Notes: a model not told the origin generated them from the sequence alone. 40,549 nt of DNA from an uncultured Alphaproteobacteria bacterium (GCA_944391725.1 CALXUQ010000010.1:1-40549), one strand, 5' to 3'. Positions 24,929 to 33,970 are shown, numbered from the stretch's first letter. Numbers and translations are program-made.

Positions 24929-26707
24929 GTGACTAGAAAAAAGTTTGCATTAAGCATTTTATTAACAGTATTCTTAACCTTGTTATTTTCGCCATTTTAC
25001 ATCATTGATGATGCATACTTGAGTCTGCAAAAGACTAAAGATAATCGCATTTCTAGAATTGACATATTTAATTCCGGAGCTTCCTCCAATCGTCTTGAAG
25101 TAATACAACGTTCTCCCGAGATTAAGCCATCATATCCAGTATGGTTTAAAAAACCTAATGGTCAGGGACTAATGCTGGAGACAGACTTAAAATCACGGTG
25201 GAAAAATTTTGATATAACCTTAAAGGCTGTAGGAAATGGTCGGGTTTATATTGCTTTATTAGGACCAGATATTAGAAACAACAACAAAAGATTTCCGGTC
25301 TTGGTCGATTATAAGAAACTTTCAATTAATGGTAAAGAAGTGCTTAGCACAAGAAAATCATTTTGGCACGATAAACGGTTTAATCATGCTATAAATGTAA
25401 AAAATGGCGATGTTATAAAAGTGTCATTTACGGCCAGAAGACATCATTTTAGAGTGTCGGATTTAAAAAGATTTTATAATTTTAATTGGTACATATTTTC
25501 TTCAATTATAATTTTAACTTTCCTTGCTTCTAGAAAGTTAGTCAATTATGTTGCAATGTTTAAAGTAGAGAAAAGATATAGCCGAATAGATATTGCTTTG
25601 ATTTGCTTTTTCTTTGCGGTGTTATTTATACCAATGTTGAAAATTGATAATAACGAAAAATCATTACAAGAAAATCGGATGTTGGCAAAATATATGCCCT
25701 TATTTAATAACAATGGTATCAACTTGCAGTACGGGAAACAATTTGAGCGATGGTTTAATGACAGATTTTTAGGAAGAAATATTCTTATTAAATTAAATAA
25801 TGATATTCATCAATATATTAATAAGTATTATGGGAACAATAAAGCTCAAATGCTGGAAGATGGTTGGCTCATAGGAGTAAATGAATCACGAGCCAACATA
25901 ATTTCGACTAAACAATTAGATGAATTTACTAATGCGATAAAACAGTTTAACGATTTCTGTAAACAAAATGGTATTGTGTGTTATATAGAAATTGCTCCTC
26001 GAAAAATAGAATTCATGAGAGATAAATTGCTCAGAAATGTCTTGGAACGTGACCCGGCAGAAGTCTTGTCAGAACACCTCCAAAATAACAATATAACTAA
26101 TGTTGTTTATCCTCTTGATGAATTCATCAAACACAATAAAGAAGATTTTGTATTTTTTAAAACGGACCATCATTGGACTGAATGGGGGGCTTATATTGGT
26201 TATAAAGAGTTAATGAAAAGAATCAAAGTAGATTTCCCGTCAATTCAAATGGTATCTGAATCCGATTATGATATTTTTTATGATACCAGGGTTAGAGCTG
26301 AAGTTGATCGTAGTTTTTGGAAAGGACATACGTGTATGCTGTTAAATCTGAGCGAGGACATTTGTCCCTTAAATGTAAAATACAAGTACTATACTCACAA
26401 AAACAAAAATGGACTTAAAGTAGATTGGGTTCAAGCAGGAATCAACAATAAAACATTTTATTATACAGAGGCAAAAAATAAGCAAAAAGTGGTTATTATA
26501 GGAAATTCATTTGCAGAAAATTTTGTTTCCTTCCTAGCATTTACATTCCCTAATGTAAAAAAGCTTAGAAGCAACAATAAATATGGAGATAATTTGAAAA
26601 TATCTCGCTGGAAAAAGGAGATTTTGGATTTTAAGCCTGATATCATGCTTATTGTTATTCAATCAGAATCAGAATATTTAAAGCAGTTAAAAGATTTAAA
26701 GGATTAG
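24929..26707 (+). CDS. AlgX/AlgJ-like SGNH O-acetyltransferase-associated protein
   Basis: This 592-residue protein combines an N-terminal membrane anchor, an exported beta-rich region of about 150 residues and two more membrane segments (about 190-235). It ends in an AlgX/AlgJ-type SGNH hydrolase domain. In that domain the catalytic Asp-His pair is TDHHWTEWGAYIGY (about residue 412) and the nucleophile Ser is in IIGNSFAENFVSF (about 524; GDSF is commoner). Such proteins move acetyl groups onto exported polysaccharides, using acyl groups passed by an MBOAT partner, which is the next gene (4-base gap). The start is GTG. The polymer target is unknown; no polysaccharide polymerase is adjacent. 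Confidence 0.85.
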   Translation: MTRKKFALSILLTVFLTLLFSPFYIIDDAYLSLQKTKDNRISRIDIFNSGASSNRLEVIQRSPEIKPSYPVWFKKPNGQGLMLETDLKSRWKNFDITLKAVGNGRVYIALLGPDIRNNNKRFPVLVDYKKLSINGKEVLSTRKSFWHDKRFNHAINVKNGDVIKVSFTARRHHFRVSDLKRFYNFNWYIFSSIIILTFLASRKLVNYVAMFKVEKRYSRIDIALICFFFAVLFIPMLKIDNNEKSLQENRMLAKYMPLFNNNGINLQYGKQFERWFNDRFLGRNILIKLNNDIHQYINKYYGNNKAQMLEDGWLIGVNESRANIISTKQLDEFTNAIKQFNDFCKQNGIVCYIEIAPRKIEFMRDKLLRNVLERDPAEVLSEHLQNNNITNVVYPLDEFIKHNKEDFVFFKTDHHWTEWGAYIGYKELMKRIKVDFPSIQMVSESDYDIFYDTRVRAEVDRSFWKGHTCMLLNLSEDICPLNVKYKYYTHKNKNGLKVDWVQAGINNKTFYYTEAKNKQKVVIIGNSFAENFVSFLAFTFPNVKKLRSNNKYGDNLKISRWKKEILDFKPDIMLIVIQSESEYLKQLKDLKD

Positions 26708-26711
26708 CTTT

Positions 26712-28112
26712 ATGTTATTTTCATCAATGACTTTTGTGTTTATGTTTTTGCCGATAGTGTGCATTACATATTTATTTATTCGAAATGATATTCGGAATTT
26801 TTTGCTACTTATTGCAAGTATTATCTTTTATGCTTGGGGGGAGCCAAACTATCTGGTAATTATGCTAAGCACAATTATCATTAATTATTGGGGCGCAAGG
26901 CTACTTGATACATATCGCAGCAAAGCTAAACTTATATTATCGGCGACAATCTTGCTGAATTTGTCCTTTTTGTTTTACTTTAAGTATTTTGATTTTGTGA
27001 TTGCAAATATTAATCATATTACAGCGGCTAATATCCCCTTACATAAAATCATAATGCCGATTGGAATTTCTTTTTACACTTTCCAAGCAATTTCGTACTT
27101 GGTTGACGTATATCGTAAAGAAACAGCGGTACAAAAAGATATTTATAAACTGGCACTATATATTACGTTGTTTCCGCAGTTGGTTGCCGGACCAATTGTT
27201 AAGTATCATGATATAGATAAACAAATTGAGAAAAGATCTGTTACACTAAAAAAAGTTAGCCTAGGGGTAAAGCGTTTTATAATCGGTTTAGCAAAAAAAA
27301 TGCTTATTGCTAATACGATGGGAGCCGTGGCTGATAAAATTTTTGCTCAATCTCCGGAAAATTTTGACCCACTTATCGCTTGGATTGGGGCAATTGCATA
27401 CAGCTTGCAACTATATTATGATTTTAGCGGTTATTCGGATATGGCCATTGGATTGGGGCTAATTTTCGGGTTTAGATTTTTAGAAAACTTTAATTATCCG
27501 TATATATCCAAATCTATTACCGAATTTTGGCGGAGATGGCACATTTCATTATCTACCTGGTTTAAGGAATACTTATATATTCCATTAGGCGGTAATCGGA
27601 TATCTCCTAAAAGAACTTATATTAATTTGTTTATCGTATTTCTCGCTACCGGTATTTGGCATGGAGCAAATTGGACTTTTGTGGTGTGGGGATTATGGCA
27701 CGGGGCGTTTATCATTTTTGAAAAGGCAACCAACTGGCATAAGAAACTGGGTAGTCTAAAGCTTAGTATTGCACATCACATCTATGCAATATTGGTTTTT
27801 GTAATTGGTTGGGTGATTTTTAGGGCTGATAATATAGGATATGCTTGTGAGTATATCAAAAATATGTTTGGTATGGTCGACACCGGACAAGAATATTATC
27901 ACTTTGCATATTATATTGATAATCTTGAGATTATTACCTTTATTGTGGCTATCATCTGCGCGACTCCTGTGTTTAGCAAAATGCTGTATATTCCGTTTAG
28001 CAAAAAAGTTCAGCGCGCTACAGTTAACATTTGGCTTGGGGTTTTATTCTTGTTATCGGCCTCTTCAATTGCGGCTTCGACTTACAATCCATTTATATAT
28101 TTTAGGTTTTAA
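26712..28112 (+). CDS. AlgI-like MBOAT O-acyltransferase
   Basis: This 466-residue multi-pass membrane protein belongs to the MBOAT family of the AlgI/DltB type, which carries acyl groups across the inner membrane. The conserved block YYDFSGYSDMAIGLGLIFGF leads to EFWRRWHISLSTWFKEYLYI (about residues 269-288) and the active-site His region TGIWHGANWTFVVWGLWHGA (about 313-332). The ribosome site AAGGA overlaps the end of the preceding gene, so the two are co-translated. Together they form a minimal glycan O-acetylation pair. No clear terminator follows. Confidence 0.95.
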   Translation: MLFSSMTFVFMFLPIVCITYLFIRNDIRNFLLLIASIIFYAWGEPNYLVIMLSTIIINYWGARLLDTYRSKAKLILSATILLNLSFLFYFKYFDFVIANINHITAANIPLHKIIMPIGISFYTFQAISYLVDVYRKETAVQKDIYKLALYITLFPQLVAGPIVKYHDIDKQIEKRSVTLKKVSLGVKRFIIGLAKKMLIANTMGAVADKIFAQSPENFDPLIAWIGAIAYSLQLYYDFSGYSDMAIGLGLIFGFRFLENFNYPYISKSITEFWRRWHISLSTWFKEYLYIPLGGNRISPKRTYINLFIVFLATGIWHGANWTFVVWGLWHGAFIIFEKATNWHKKLGSLKLSIAHHIYAILVFVIGWVIFRADNIGYACEYIKNMFGMVDTGQEYYHFAYYIDNLEIITFIVAIICATPVFSKMLYIPFSKKVQRATVNIWLGVLFLLSASSIAASTYNPFIYFRF

Positions 28113-28178
28113 GCATAGTGCAGGCCTAATAATTCCATATAGACGATTTAACGCTCATGATTGAGTGGATGTTACACA

Positions 28179-28871
28179 TCACTTATTGCGAGATGCATGC
28201 GCTTTTATTTGGGCTTGATTAATCTTTAGATGGTCGGCAATGGAGTTTAGCGTTCCTAAAAAGTCGGAACTCAGATTTTCTTTACTTAAAAACATATCCA
28301 AGCTTTTATCACCTACCGAATTGTGGTCATCAAATTCTAAAATTTCACTACAAATTCGGCTGACGATACGCTCTTTGGCCAAATGCGGCCGTTTACGTTT
28401 TTGAATTTCGTTATCAACGCAAATATGCGTAAATTCATGGATCAAAAGCAACGGCATAAAATTTGGGCTGACTCATTGCGGAGAAATTGTTATACTATGC
28501 TTTACGGCATCATAAAAACCGCCACTCATAGCTCCGGAGAGCTTGATAGTTAAGATATCCGGGTGCGTAATCGGCAGTTCTTGCAAACGATTATTCTTCT
28601 CCTCAATAAAAGAAACGACTTGTTGGGAAATAAATTGTTTGCCATGCTCTAATTTTTTTTCATCATAAATCTTACTTACGAAATAGTCCTTGATATTTTT
28701 TAATTCATTCGGACTAAGCGCAGGTTCAGAGAACTTGGACTGTAAATATGGGTGGTAAAAAAATTTGTCGGAAGAATAAAACTGAGCATATTTTTGATGA
28801 TAGTTTTGATAAACACTAAGTTGGTGCTCCCAACTTTCCTCAGCGCTCAAAATTTGCAGTTTTATATTCAT
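28179..28871 (-). pseudogene. Zincin-like metallopeptidase gene interrupted by an in-frame TGA
   Basis: Two stretches in the same frame together make about 230 residues. The first (28871 to 28476) ends ...KHSITISPQ at a TGA (28473-28475). The frame then continues VSPNFMPLLLIHEFTHICVD with a HExxH zinc-peptidase motif (HEFTH) and runs to 28179. No frameshift is present; one base change explains the break. AAGG precedes the first ATG. Reinitiation at the ATG at 28457 would give a 92-residue product that begins just before HEFTH. The family is not identified beyond zincin-like. TGA is a normal stop elsewhere in the window, so read-through as Trp is unlikely. Confidence 0.65.
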
Positions 28872-28886
28872 ATCCAGCCTTATGAT

Positions 28887-29702
28887 TTACTTTAACTTTT
28901 GCACATTGATGGTCGCGGAGATGCGGTGTTTCTCGTGAGGGGGCAGACAGATATGCGCCTCGCCGACATTGGAAGGCTCTACGCAGACAAAACTTTTATA
29001 TTGTCCTAAGCTCATTTCGGCTAAATCTTTATTCGGGTTCCAGACCACAGTGGTCGCGGAGCCTTGTTTTTTAATCTCTATAATCCGCTTAAAACCACTA
29101 TCAACTATTTGCAAAGGATTATCGCTATGTTCAAAAATGGCATCGAACTCGCTATTAATTTTAATGTCACCGCTTTGAGTATAAAAATTGCCATTCAGTG
29201 AATTTTTATAGCGTTTACCTGACAAGCCTTTGATTGCAACATTATCAAGCGAGCTGATATTATAATATGCGTGCAAGGCCTCACTAAAATTAAATTCCTC
29301 ACGACCAAGGTTAGTCGTCTCCAATGTATATTCCAGTTTATCGGTGATTTTGACAATCAATTTGAGCTCGGCAGCGAGGTTATATTTATCATCTATCGGC
29401 AAAGTGAGCTCGGCCTCAATTTTTTCATCCGCAACCTCGGCTTGTTGCAACTGCCACATGCTCAAGCGAGCAAAACCATGGCGTGGGAGCTGGTTATTAA
29501 GCTGTTCTTCGGCAAAGCGCGGCCAGCAAACCGGAATTCCACCGCGAATGGCCTGAACATTATCAAACTTATTTAGGGCACCGAGCCAAAAAATATCATG
29601 TTCCTCGCTTGAGGGACGATAGGACAATAAATTGCCGCCCCAAAGGGCCAGCTTACATTCGGCTAAATGGTTGCGCAAGCAGATAATACCGTTCTCGGTC
29701 AT
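28887..29702 (-). CDS. D-hexose-6-phosphate mutarotase / aldose 1-epimerase family protein
   Basis: This 271-residue beta-sandwich enzyme is of the YeaD type, which interconverts alpha and beta anomers of hexose-6-phosphates. Family blocks are RGGIPVCWPRFAEE (about residue 52), LPRHGFARLSMW (about 70, catalytic His), EALHAYYNISSL (about 140, second His), VVWNPNKDLAEM and SFVCVEPSNVG (about 243, with the catalytic Glu). All active-site positions are present. A purine-rich AAGGGGG lies before the ATG. The interrupted peptidase follows 15 bases downstream and may share its transcript. The exact sugar is inferred from the family. Confidence 0.88.
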   Translation of the reverse strand: MTENGIICLRNHLAECKLALWGGNLLSYRPSSEEHDIFWLGALNKFDNVQAIRGGIPVCWPRFAEEQLNNQLPRHGFARLSMWQLQQAEVADEKIEAELTLPIDDKYNLAAELKLIVKITDKLEYTLETTNLGREEFNFSEALHAYYNISSLDNVAIKGLSGKRYKNSLNGNFYTQSGDIKINSEFDAIFEHSDNPLQIVDSGFKRIIEIKKQGSATTVVWNPNKDLAEMSLGQYKSFVCVEPSNVGEAHICLPPHEKHRISATINVQKLK

Positions 29703-30033
29703 GACTGGTCCCCCTTATTAATCTCAACTTCTAATACGCTAACACAGCCCCTACAAAACATCAAGATGGAAATATATACACTCATAAATTTGACCACATA
29801 ATAATGGTCTAGAATTATATTGACAAAAAACATATTGATTACTCATCAAATTTGTGATATTATTATAATTGTAAATGTATTAGTATGGTTATTATTTCTC
29901 AAAAAAGTTTTCATATTTAGGTGTTCAGACCTACTTAGAATAATTTTGACGAAATGACAACCTCATTTGTTTTTTTTATTTTTAAAGTAAGGTCCAAGGA
30001 ACCGGTTGGTACGTAACCCAACAAAATGTGAAT
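29703..30033 (+). other. Intergenic leader region with small hairpins
   Basis: This AT-rich gap holds a TATAAT at 29864-29869 without a well-spaced -35 box. Downstream are TAGGT/ACCTA (about 29918-29933), then AAATG/CATTT followed by eight T (about 29954-29978). No ribosome site stands directly before the next gene. It could be a regulatory leader or simply non-functional DNA. Confidence 0.3.
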
Positions 30034-30777
30034 ATGGAAAAAGATGGTTATTCAATTACTTTTTCAGAAACCGTAAATAACTCAGTTCGTTATACGTCTA
30101 ACTACTATAGGGGAACAAACCCCTATTGTGTAGATAGAAACCATCTCTTTGAGATGGACGGCAGGTTCTTTGATTATTTCTATCATGCCTCTTACAGCGG
30201 AAGTTGTGAAGGCTTGAAGGAAATTTCAAAAGAGGAGTTTGACCAAAGGGTCAAACAACTTAAAGCCGGGGACTGGGAATGGGACGAAAACGGCAACATC
30301 GGTCGCGCCGACAACGGTGCAACCGCCTTTTCTTTGAAGATTTCTGAAAGCGCGACATTTGATGAAACCATCGCGCCGAAGAATATCACAACGACTCATC
30401 CGGCAATTGTCGCCATAATGGATGAAATTGTTGCAGCCATAAAGGAGGCAGCTCGTCAGCAAAGAGAAAAGGAAGCCGCAGAACGCAAAAATTATGCGCG
30501 GAACTGCGGTCGCGTGGCTAAACGTTTAGGAATTTCTTTCGTAAATGTTCTTCGTCTGGGTTACCAGAACGAAGAGCAGCTGAAGGAGTTCCAGAAGAGC
30601 ATGGCCGAGGCAAAGAAGCAACTGGCAGCTATGTCAGAAGAAGATCGTGATTATTATGATCATGAGATCTTCGGTTGCGGGAGAGCCCGTATGGCTTCTG
30701 CCCTTGCGTCTCTTGGTGTAAAGACATTCGGACGTGATGTCCGGTATATGGACTTCTCCGAATTGTCTATTCACTAA
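30034..30777 (+). CDS. Orphan soluble protein of unknown function
   Basis: The product (about 247 residues) is soluble with no signal peptide or membrane segment. The first 120 residues look beta-rich and aromatic (YTSNYYRGTNPYCVDRNHLF, FFDYFYHASYSGSCEG). A charged helix follows (about 140-165, EAARQQREKEAAERKNYARN), and the tail is helical. I recognise no family. Codon use looks less AT-biased than the surrounding DNA (many GCC, CGT, CTT), which hints at a different origin. The GTG at 30028 is an alternative start; neither has a good ribosome site. A clean terminator follows, so it is a stand-alone gene. Confidence 0.6.
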   Translation: MEKDGYSITFSETVNNSVRYTSNYYRGTNPYCVDRNHLFEMDGRFFDYFYHASYSGSCEGLKEISKEEFDQRVKQLKAGDWEWDENGNIGRADNGATAFSLKISESATFDETIAPKNITTTHPAIVAIMDEIVAAIKEAARQQREKEAAERKNYARNCGRVAKRLGISFVNVLRLGYQNEEQLKEFQKSMAEAKKQLAAMSEEDRDYYDHEIFGCGRARMASALASLGVKTFGRDVRYMDFSELSIH

Positions 30778-30797
30778 GAAATAGATCAGATTTACAG

Positions 30798-30825
30798 AAA
30801 GGTGGCGTAACAGCCACCTTTCTTT
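30798..30825 (+). terminator. Intrinsic terminator
   Basis: AAAGGTGGC (30798-30806) pairs with GCCACCTTT (30813-30821) over a six-base loop, followed by CTTTA. It ends the orphan gene at 30034. Confidence 0.8.
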
Positions 30826-30893
30826 ATGCACAATTTTCAAGGTTGACATATTTATCAAAATAGACTTTCAAATTTATATACTTTAATAACAAA

Positions 30894-30924
30894 AATCAGC
30901 CGCATGAGTAATCATGGGCTGATT
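30894..30924 (-). terminator. Intrinsic terminator
   Basis: AATCAGCC (30894-30901), a one-base bulge and CATGA pair with TCATG and GGCTGATT (30912-30924) over a GTAA loop, a 13-bp stem. On the minus strand TTTTTGTTATT follows. It lies 13 bases after the TGA of the next gene. Confidence 0.82.
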
Positions 30925-30937
30925 GCTTAATCCAGAA

Positions 30938-31489
30938 TCACATCTGCTCAATGTGAGTGCGGCAATACTTAAATGCACCGCCAATAGTCGTACCTTCTTC
31001 AAAAGTATGCAAAATACCTTTTTCTTCACTATCTGTCGTTAGCTCAACAAAGCGCTGCGGAATCAACCTACCGTTATCGCAAGTATAATGACAGATTAGA
31101 ACATACAAACTATCGTTAACCTTTGCCAACGGAACTAACAGTTGTTCGGTTTCATTAAAAACAAACGTCTGCGGCGAGCAAGAAATAATATTCTTACTTC
31201 CCAGATGATAGCCATAGTACTTGCCTTCTCTCATCACGCCATAAAAACTACCCAGAAGTTTGCCATTTTGCACATCATTTAACTGATAAAGTTTGATTTC
31301 TGGAGATGACAGCTGGAGCGGTTTGCCGGTATCCATAACAATGGCAACGCTAAGTTCTTCCATAAAACTTTGGGGGTGAATATGCGCTTCGGGCAAGCTT
31401 AAGATTTTTTGGACACTACCGGGAACAACAGTAGATCCGTGAGCATTAGAACCTGTAAAAAATTCCTTTAACTTTCTTAAAAATTTCAT
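30938..31489 (-). CDS. Cytoplasmic protein of unknown function
   Basis: The 183-residue protein begins with a short basic amphipathic helix (MKFLRKLKEFFTGSN) that may touch the membrane. A mixed alpha/beta domain with no recognised motif follows (KLLGSFYGVMREGKYYGYHL, LYVLICHYTCDNGRLIPQRF). It resembles small conserved proteins of stress or toxin-related loci only in size; I make no family claim. The gene stands alone, is divergent from the NTF2-like gene, and has a strong terminator. The TGA stop directly before that terminator confirms TGA as a stop codon here. Confidence 0.65.
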   Translation of the reverse strand: MKFLRKLKEFFTGSNAHGSTVVPGSVQKILSLPEAHIHPQSFMEELSVAIVMDTGKPLQLSSPEIKLYQLNDVQNGKLLGSFYGVMREGKYYGYHLGSKNIISCSPQTFVFNETEQLLVPLAKVNDSLYVLICHYTCDNGRLIPQRFVELTTDSEEKGILHTFEEGTTIGGAFKYCRTHIEQM

Positions 31490-31630
31490 ACCACAAAAAT
31501 TTAGTTAAACATAAAATAATTCTTAATTTTGCTAATTTATAACAACTAATAACTGTCAATTCAAGCTTTTTTATTTTACATTTTTTTAATCTTTGACGAT
31601 TATTTGTTAAAAAACTATGGGAGATAAAAA

Positions 31631-32035
31631 ATGAACAAACAAGAAATTTATGAAGAAGTTATCAAAAAATATATGCTGGCACTGTCCAAATATGATTTGG
31701 ACGGATTGTGCTCGTTATTTACTCCCGAGGCCAAAGTATATTCGCCACTTTTGGGCTGGATTGAACCGCGGATTTTCTTTGAGAAAATGTGCACGCTCTC
31801 TGATGTGGAGAAATCTTATCAGATACCTCACAACACCATGATCAGCACTGAGGGAAAGCCGACCATGATTAAACATTTTACTTATCATTGGGCGGTAAAA
31901 GATGGGCGCTCCACTACTTTTGAGGCCTGCGACGTGTTTGAGTTTGATGAAAATAACCGTATCACCAAAGAAACAATTTTATATGATACCTACCAGCTCC
32001 GACTGGATATGAAAGGTAATCCGCTCGATTATTAA
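31631..32035 (+). CDS. NTF2-like / SnoaL-like fold protein
   Basis: This 134-residue protein has the cone-shaped NTF2-like fold pattern: a helical start with YMLALSKYDLDGLCSLFTPE, then beta strands including AKVYSPLLGWIEPRIFFEKM and a final DVFEFDENNRITKETILYDT. Family members are small isomerases, hydrolases or binding proteins, so the reaction cannot be named. GGGAGA gives a good ribosome site. It has its own terminator downstream and no functionally linked neighbour. Confidence 0.82.
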   Translation: MNKQEIYEEVIKKYMLALSKYDLDGLCSLFTPEAKVYSPLLGWIEPRIFFEKMCTLSDVEKSYQIPHNTMISTEGKPTMIKHFTYHWAVKDGRSTTFEACDVFEFDENNRITKETILYDTYQLRLDMKGNPLDY

Positions 32036-32042
32036 TCTTAGC

Positions 32043-32071
32043 CGCGGGCGCAGAAAGTGTCCGCTTTTTTT
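32043..32071 (+). terminator. Intrinsic terminator
   Basis: GCGGGCGC (32044-32051) pairs with GTGTCCGC (32057-32064, two G-U pairs) over an AGAAA loop, followed by seven T. It ends the NTF2-like gene. Confidence 0.75.
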
Positions 32072-33476
32072 ACATTTCATAGTCGTAGAATGAGGTATTT
32101 TGGTTGAGGGTATAAATTCCTTGCGGGTTGGGGCGGTGATAATAAGTGTAAACAATGTTGTGTTTATCACCTTGTGCCCAAGCATTGAAAGTATCAACCG
32201 CCTGCGAACGCAAATTGTTTGGGAAAACGGCTCGCAACGTATTGTCTAAGTTCATGCTGAAACGGTTACTGTAATTGGCCGAGGCTATCGAATTGAGCAC
32301 CAAAATTCCCCCGTCTTTAAGATTGTTTTTGGCGCGGATGAAATATTCTTTGGTGATTAAATCTTGCGGTATATAGTGTTTGGAAGAATAGGTATCCAAG
32401 ATAATTAAATCATATTTTTGCCGACTTTCCTTAAAAAACTGGTTGGCATCTTGAACTACAAATTTTTTGTTGTTACCTAATTTTTGATGCAAAAATTTTT
32501 GCTCGGCAATGGCTTGCAATTTTTTATCAATATCAACATAGGTGTAAGAATTTTTCTTATCAGCCAGCCCCAAAGTGAAACCGCCGGCTCCGATTATCAA
32601 AATATCTTTATGACTGTCTGTGGGAATGGTATTTATAAAATTGTCATTAATAAAATTGATATAAGCAAAATTGAGGTCGTGCTCTTGGGAAAGCTTGGAA
32701 GATATATTGCTGTTGATGGCCAAAATTTTGGATTTGCCCTCATCGGTTTCATATATGCTGATGGTCGAAACCTCGTTGTTCTCGACAATGTCATAAATCT
32801 CTAACAGCAATTTATCACGGTTAAACAAAAGGGCGGAAAGCAAAAGCATGAAACCCGAAAAATAGGGATATTTCCGCCGCCGCGAAACCAAAATCGCACC
32901 CAACAGGCAACTGCCAACCAAAATTATGATGCTATGGTTAACTCCAACAAAAGGCATGGTTATCAGAGTGGTTAACAATGAGCCCATGACCGAACCTAAT
33001 GTATCTACCGCCATAATTTTGCCGGTATAGTTGCGGTCTTTGTAGTGCAAATAGCGGCTCAGCATGGCGGTAATTTTACCAAATAAATATGGGCCATAAG
33101 ACAAAAAAATCAGAGAATAGATGGCTGTTTGCAATATATTGGAGCGAATCCCCATAAAATTTAAGGCCATGAAATATATATCAATCAAAATATATGAGGC
33201 GGACAAAATCGCCAACAATCCTATCAGCAAAAATCCGACTGCAGATTGGCGGCGCAGACTATACTTGATTGGGTTGAGCTCCGAACCGCGGTAGTAGCCG
33301 ATGGACATAAAGGCTAAGAAACTACCCATTACGATTGAAACCGTGATGGTGGTAGTTCCTACAAAACTACTCAACTGGCGCAGTACTATCAACTCTAAGG
33401 ATAAGCTTGCGTATCCGCCAATGAAAATGGCCAGCAAAATTTTTAAAATCGTGAATCTATTAAACTGCTTTGTCAT
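32070..33476 (-). CDS. Membrane-bound spermidine synthase-like protein
   Basis: The N-terminal half (about residues 1-230) has about seven hydrophobic segments with the opening ASLSLELIVLRQLSSFVGTT seen in fused transporter/spermidine-synthase proteins. The C-terminal half is a class I methyltransferase-type fold. It has DILIIGAGGFTLGLA (about residue 292), YVDIDKKLQAIAEQ, the acidic region FVVQDANQFF and LIILDTYSSKHYIPQDL. Spermidine synthases transfer aminopropyl groups from decarboxylated AdoMet, but many fused proteins have unknown substrates. I set the start at 33476 because AGGAAA lies upstream; the frame is open to 33506. The membrane domain suggests work on an envelope or exported substrate. 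Confidence 0.8.
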   Translation of the reverse strand: MTKQFNRFTILKILLAIFIGGYASLSLELIVLRQLSSFVGTTTITVSIVMGSFLAFMSIGYYRGSELNPIKYSLRRQSAVGFLLIGLLAILSASYILIDIYFMALNFMGIRSNILQTAIYSLIFLSYGPYLFGKITAMLSRYLHYKDRNYTGKIMAVDTLGSVMGSLLTTLITMPFVGVNHSIIILVGSCLLGAILVSRRRKYPYFSGFMLLLSALLFNRDKLLLEIYDIVENNEVSTISIYETDEGKSKILAINSNISSKLSQEHDLNFAYINFINDNFINTIPTDSHKDILIIGAGGFTLGLADKKNSYTYVDIDKKLQAIAEQKFLHQKLGNNKKFVVQDANQFFKESRQKYDLIILDTYSSKHYIPQDLITKEYFIRAKNNLKDGGILVLNSIASANYSNRFSMNLDNTLRAVFPNNLRSQAVDTFNAWAQGDKHNIVYTYYHRPNPQGIYTLNQNTSFYDYEM

Positions 33477-33556
33477 GGATAAAGTTTCCTTTGATGTTGC
33501 AGTCATACTAGGTAAAATTGTCTTAAATTATGCTTAATATTGGTAAAATGTTGGCA

Positions 33557-33590
33557 CAAAAAAAAGACGCAGAACAAAAGTCCTGCGCCT
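33557..33590 (-). terminator. Intrinsic terminator
   Basis: On the minus strand GGCGCAGGAC and GTTCTGCGTC form a 10-bp stem (with G-U pairs) over TTTT, followed by eight T. It lies behind the small membrane protein gene and supports that gene being transcribed. Confidence 0.8.
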
Positions 33591-33612
33591 AGTTTAATCG
33601 ATGAATTTTAAA

Positions 33613-33882
33613 TTATGAGTCTATGCTCATAATGGTCGGAGAACGAATTTTCACCAAGGATAGGTTAATAATCAGACCATGATTTCCATCAACAATGCTC
33701 CTCCTTGTTAAAAAGCAAAGTCTAGAAAGCGTATCGGCCTTGATAATATATGTGCTATCGTTGTTTGTTAGTTCATCCCGATCATTTCTTTTTCTGATAA
33801 CATAAAAGCTATAGGCGATTAAAATTATCAGAAGTTCACAAATAATGATACATAAAAAAGCCATAAATATTAAATTTTGCAT
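33613..33882 (-). CDS. Small single-pass membrane protein
   Basis: The 89-residue product has an N-terminal membrane segment (about residues 4-28, LIFMAFLCIIICELLIILIAYSFYV). A basic stop (RKRNDRDE) and a soluble tail of about 55 residues without known motifs follow. No ribosome site is obvious before the ATG. In its favour, a strong minus-strand terminator lies 20 bases after its stop, and the TrpS terminator isolates it upstream. Function unknown. Confidence 0.5.
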   Translation of the reverse strand: MQNLIFMAFLCIIICELLIILIAYSFYVIRKRNDRDELTNNDSTYIIKADTLSRLCFLTRRSIVDGNHGLIINLSLVKIRSPTIMSIDS

Positions 33883-33918
33883 CGAAAATAGTCAGTAGAA
33901 TCTAATTTGTCAAGCACA

Positions 33919-33953
33919 AAAAAACGCCCCGCTATTTTTTGATAGTCGGGGCG
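33919..33953 (-). terminator. Intrinsic terminator of trpS
   Basis: CGCCCCGCTAT (33925-33935) pairs with ATAG-T-CGGGGCG (33942-33953, one bulged T). On the minus strand a seven-T run follows. It is placed directly after the trpS stop. Confidence 0.88.
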
Positions 33954-33970
33954 CATTATTATCTAAACCG

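Noticed and set aside
28473..28475. UGA read as Trp (alternative genetic code)
   Set aside because: TGA is the apparent stop of several intact genes: sucC (overlapping the sucD start), comF, the amidotransferase, and the gene at 30938 with a terminator 13 bases later. RF1 is present, but that does not bear on UGA.
29820..29869. TTGACA (29820) with TATAAT (29864) as a promoter for the orphan gene
   Set aside because: The spacing (38 bases) is far too long for a sigma-70 promoter.
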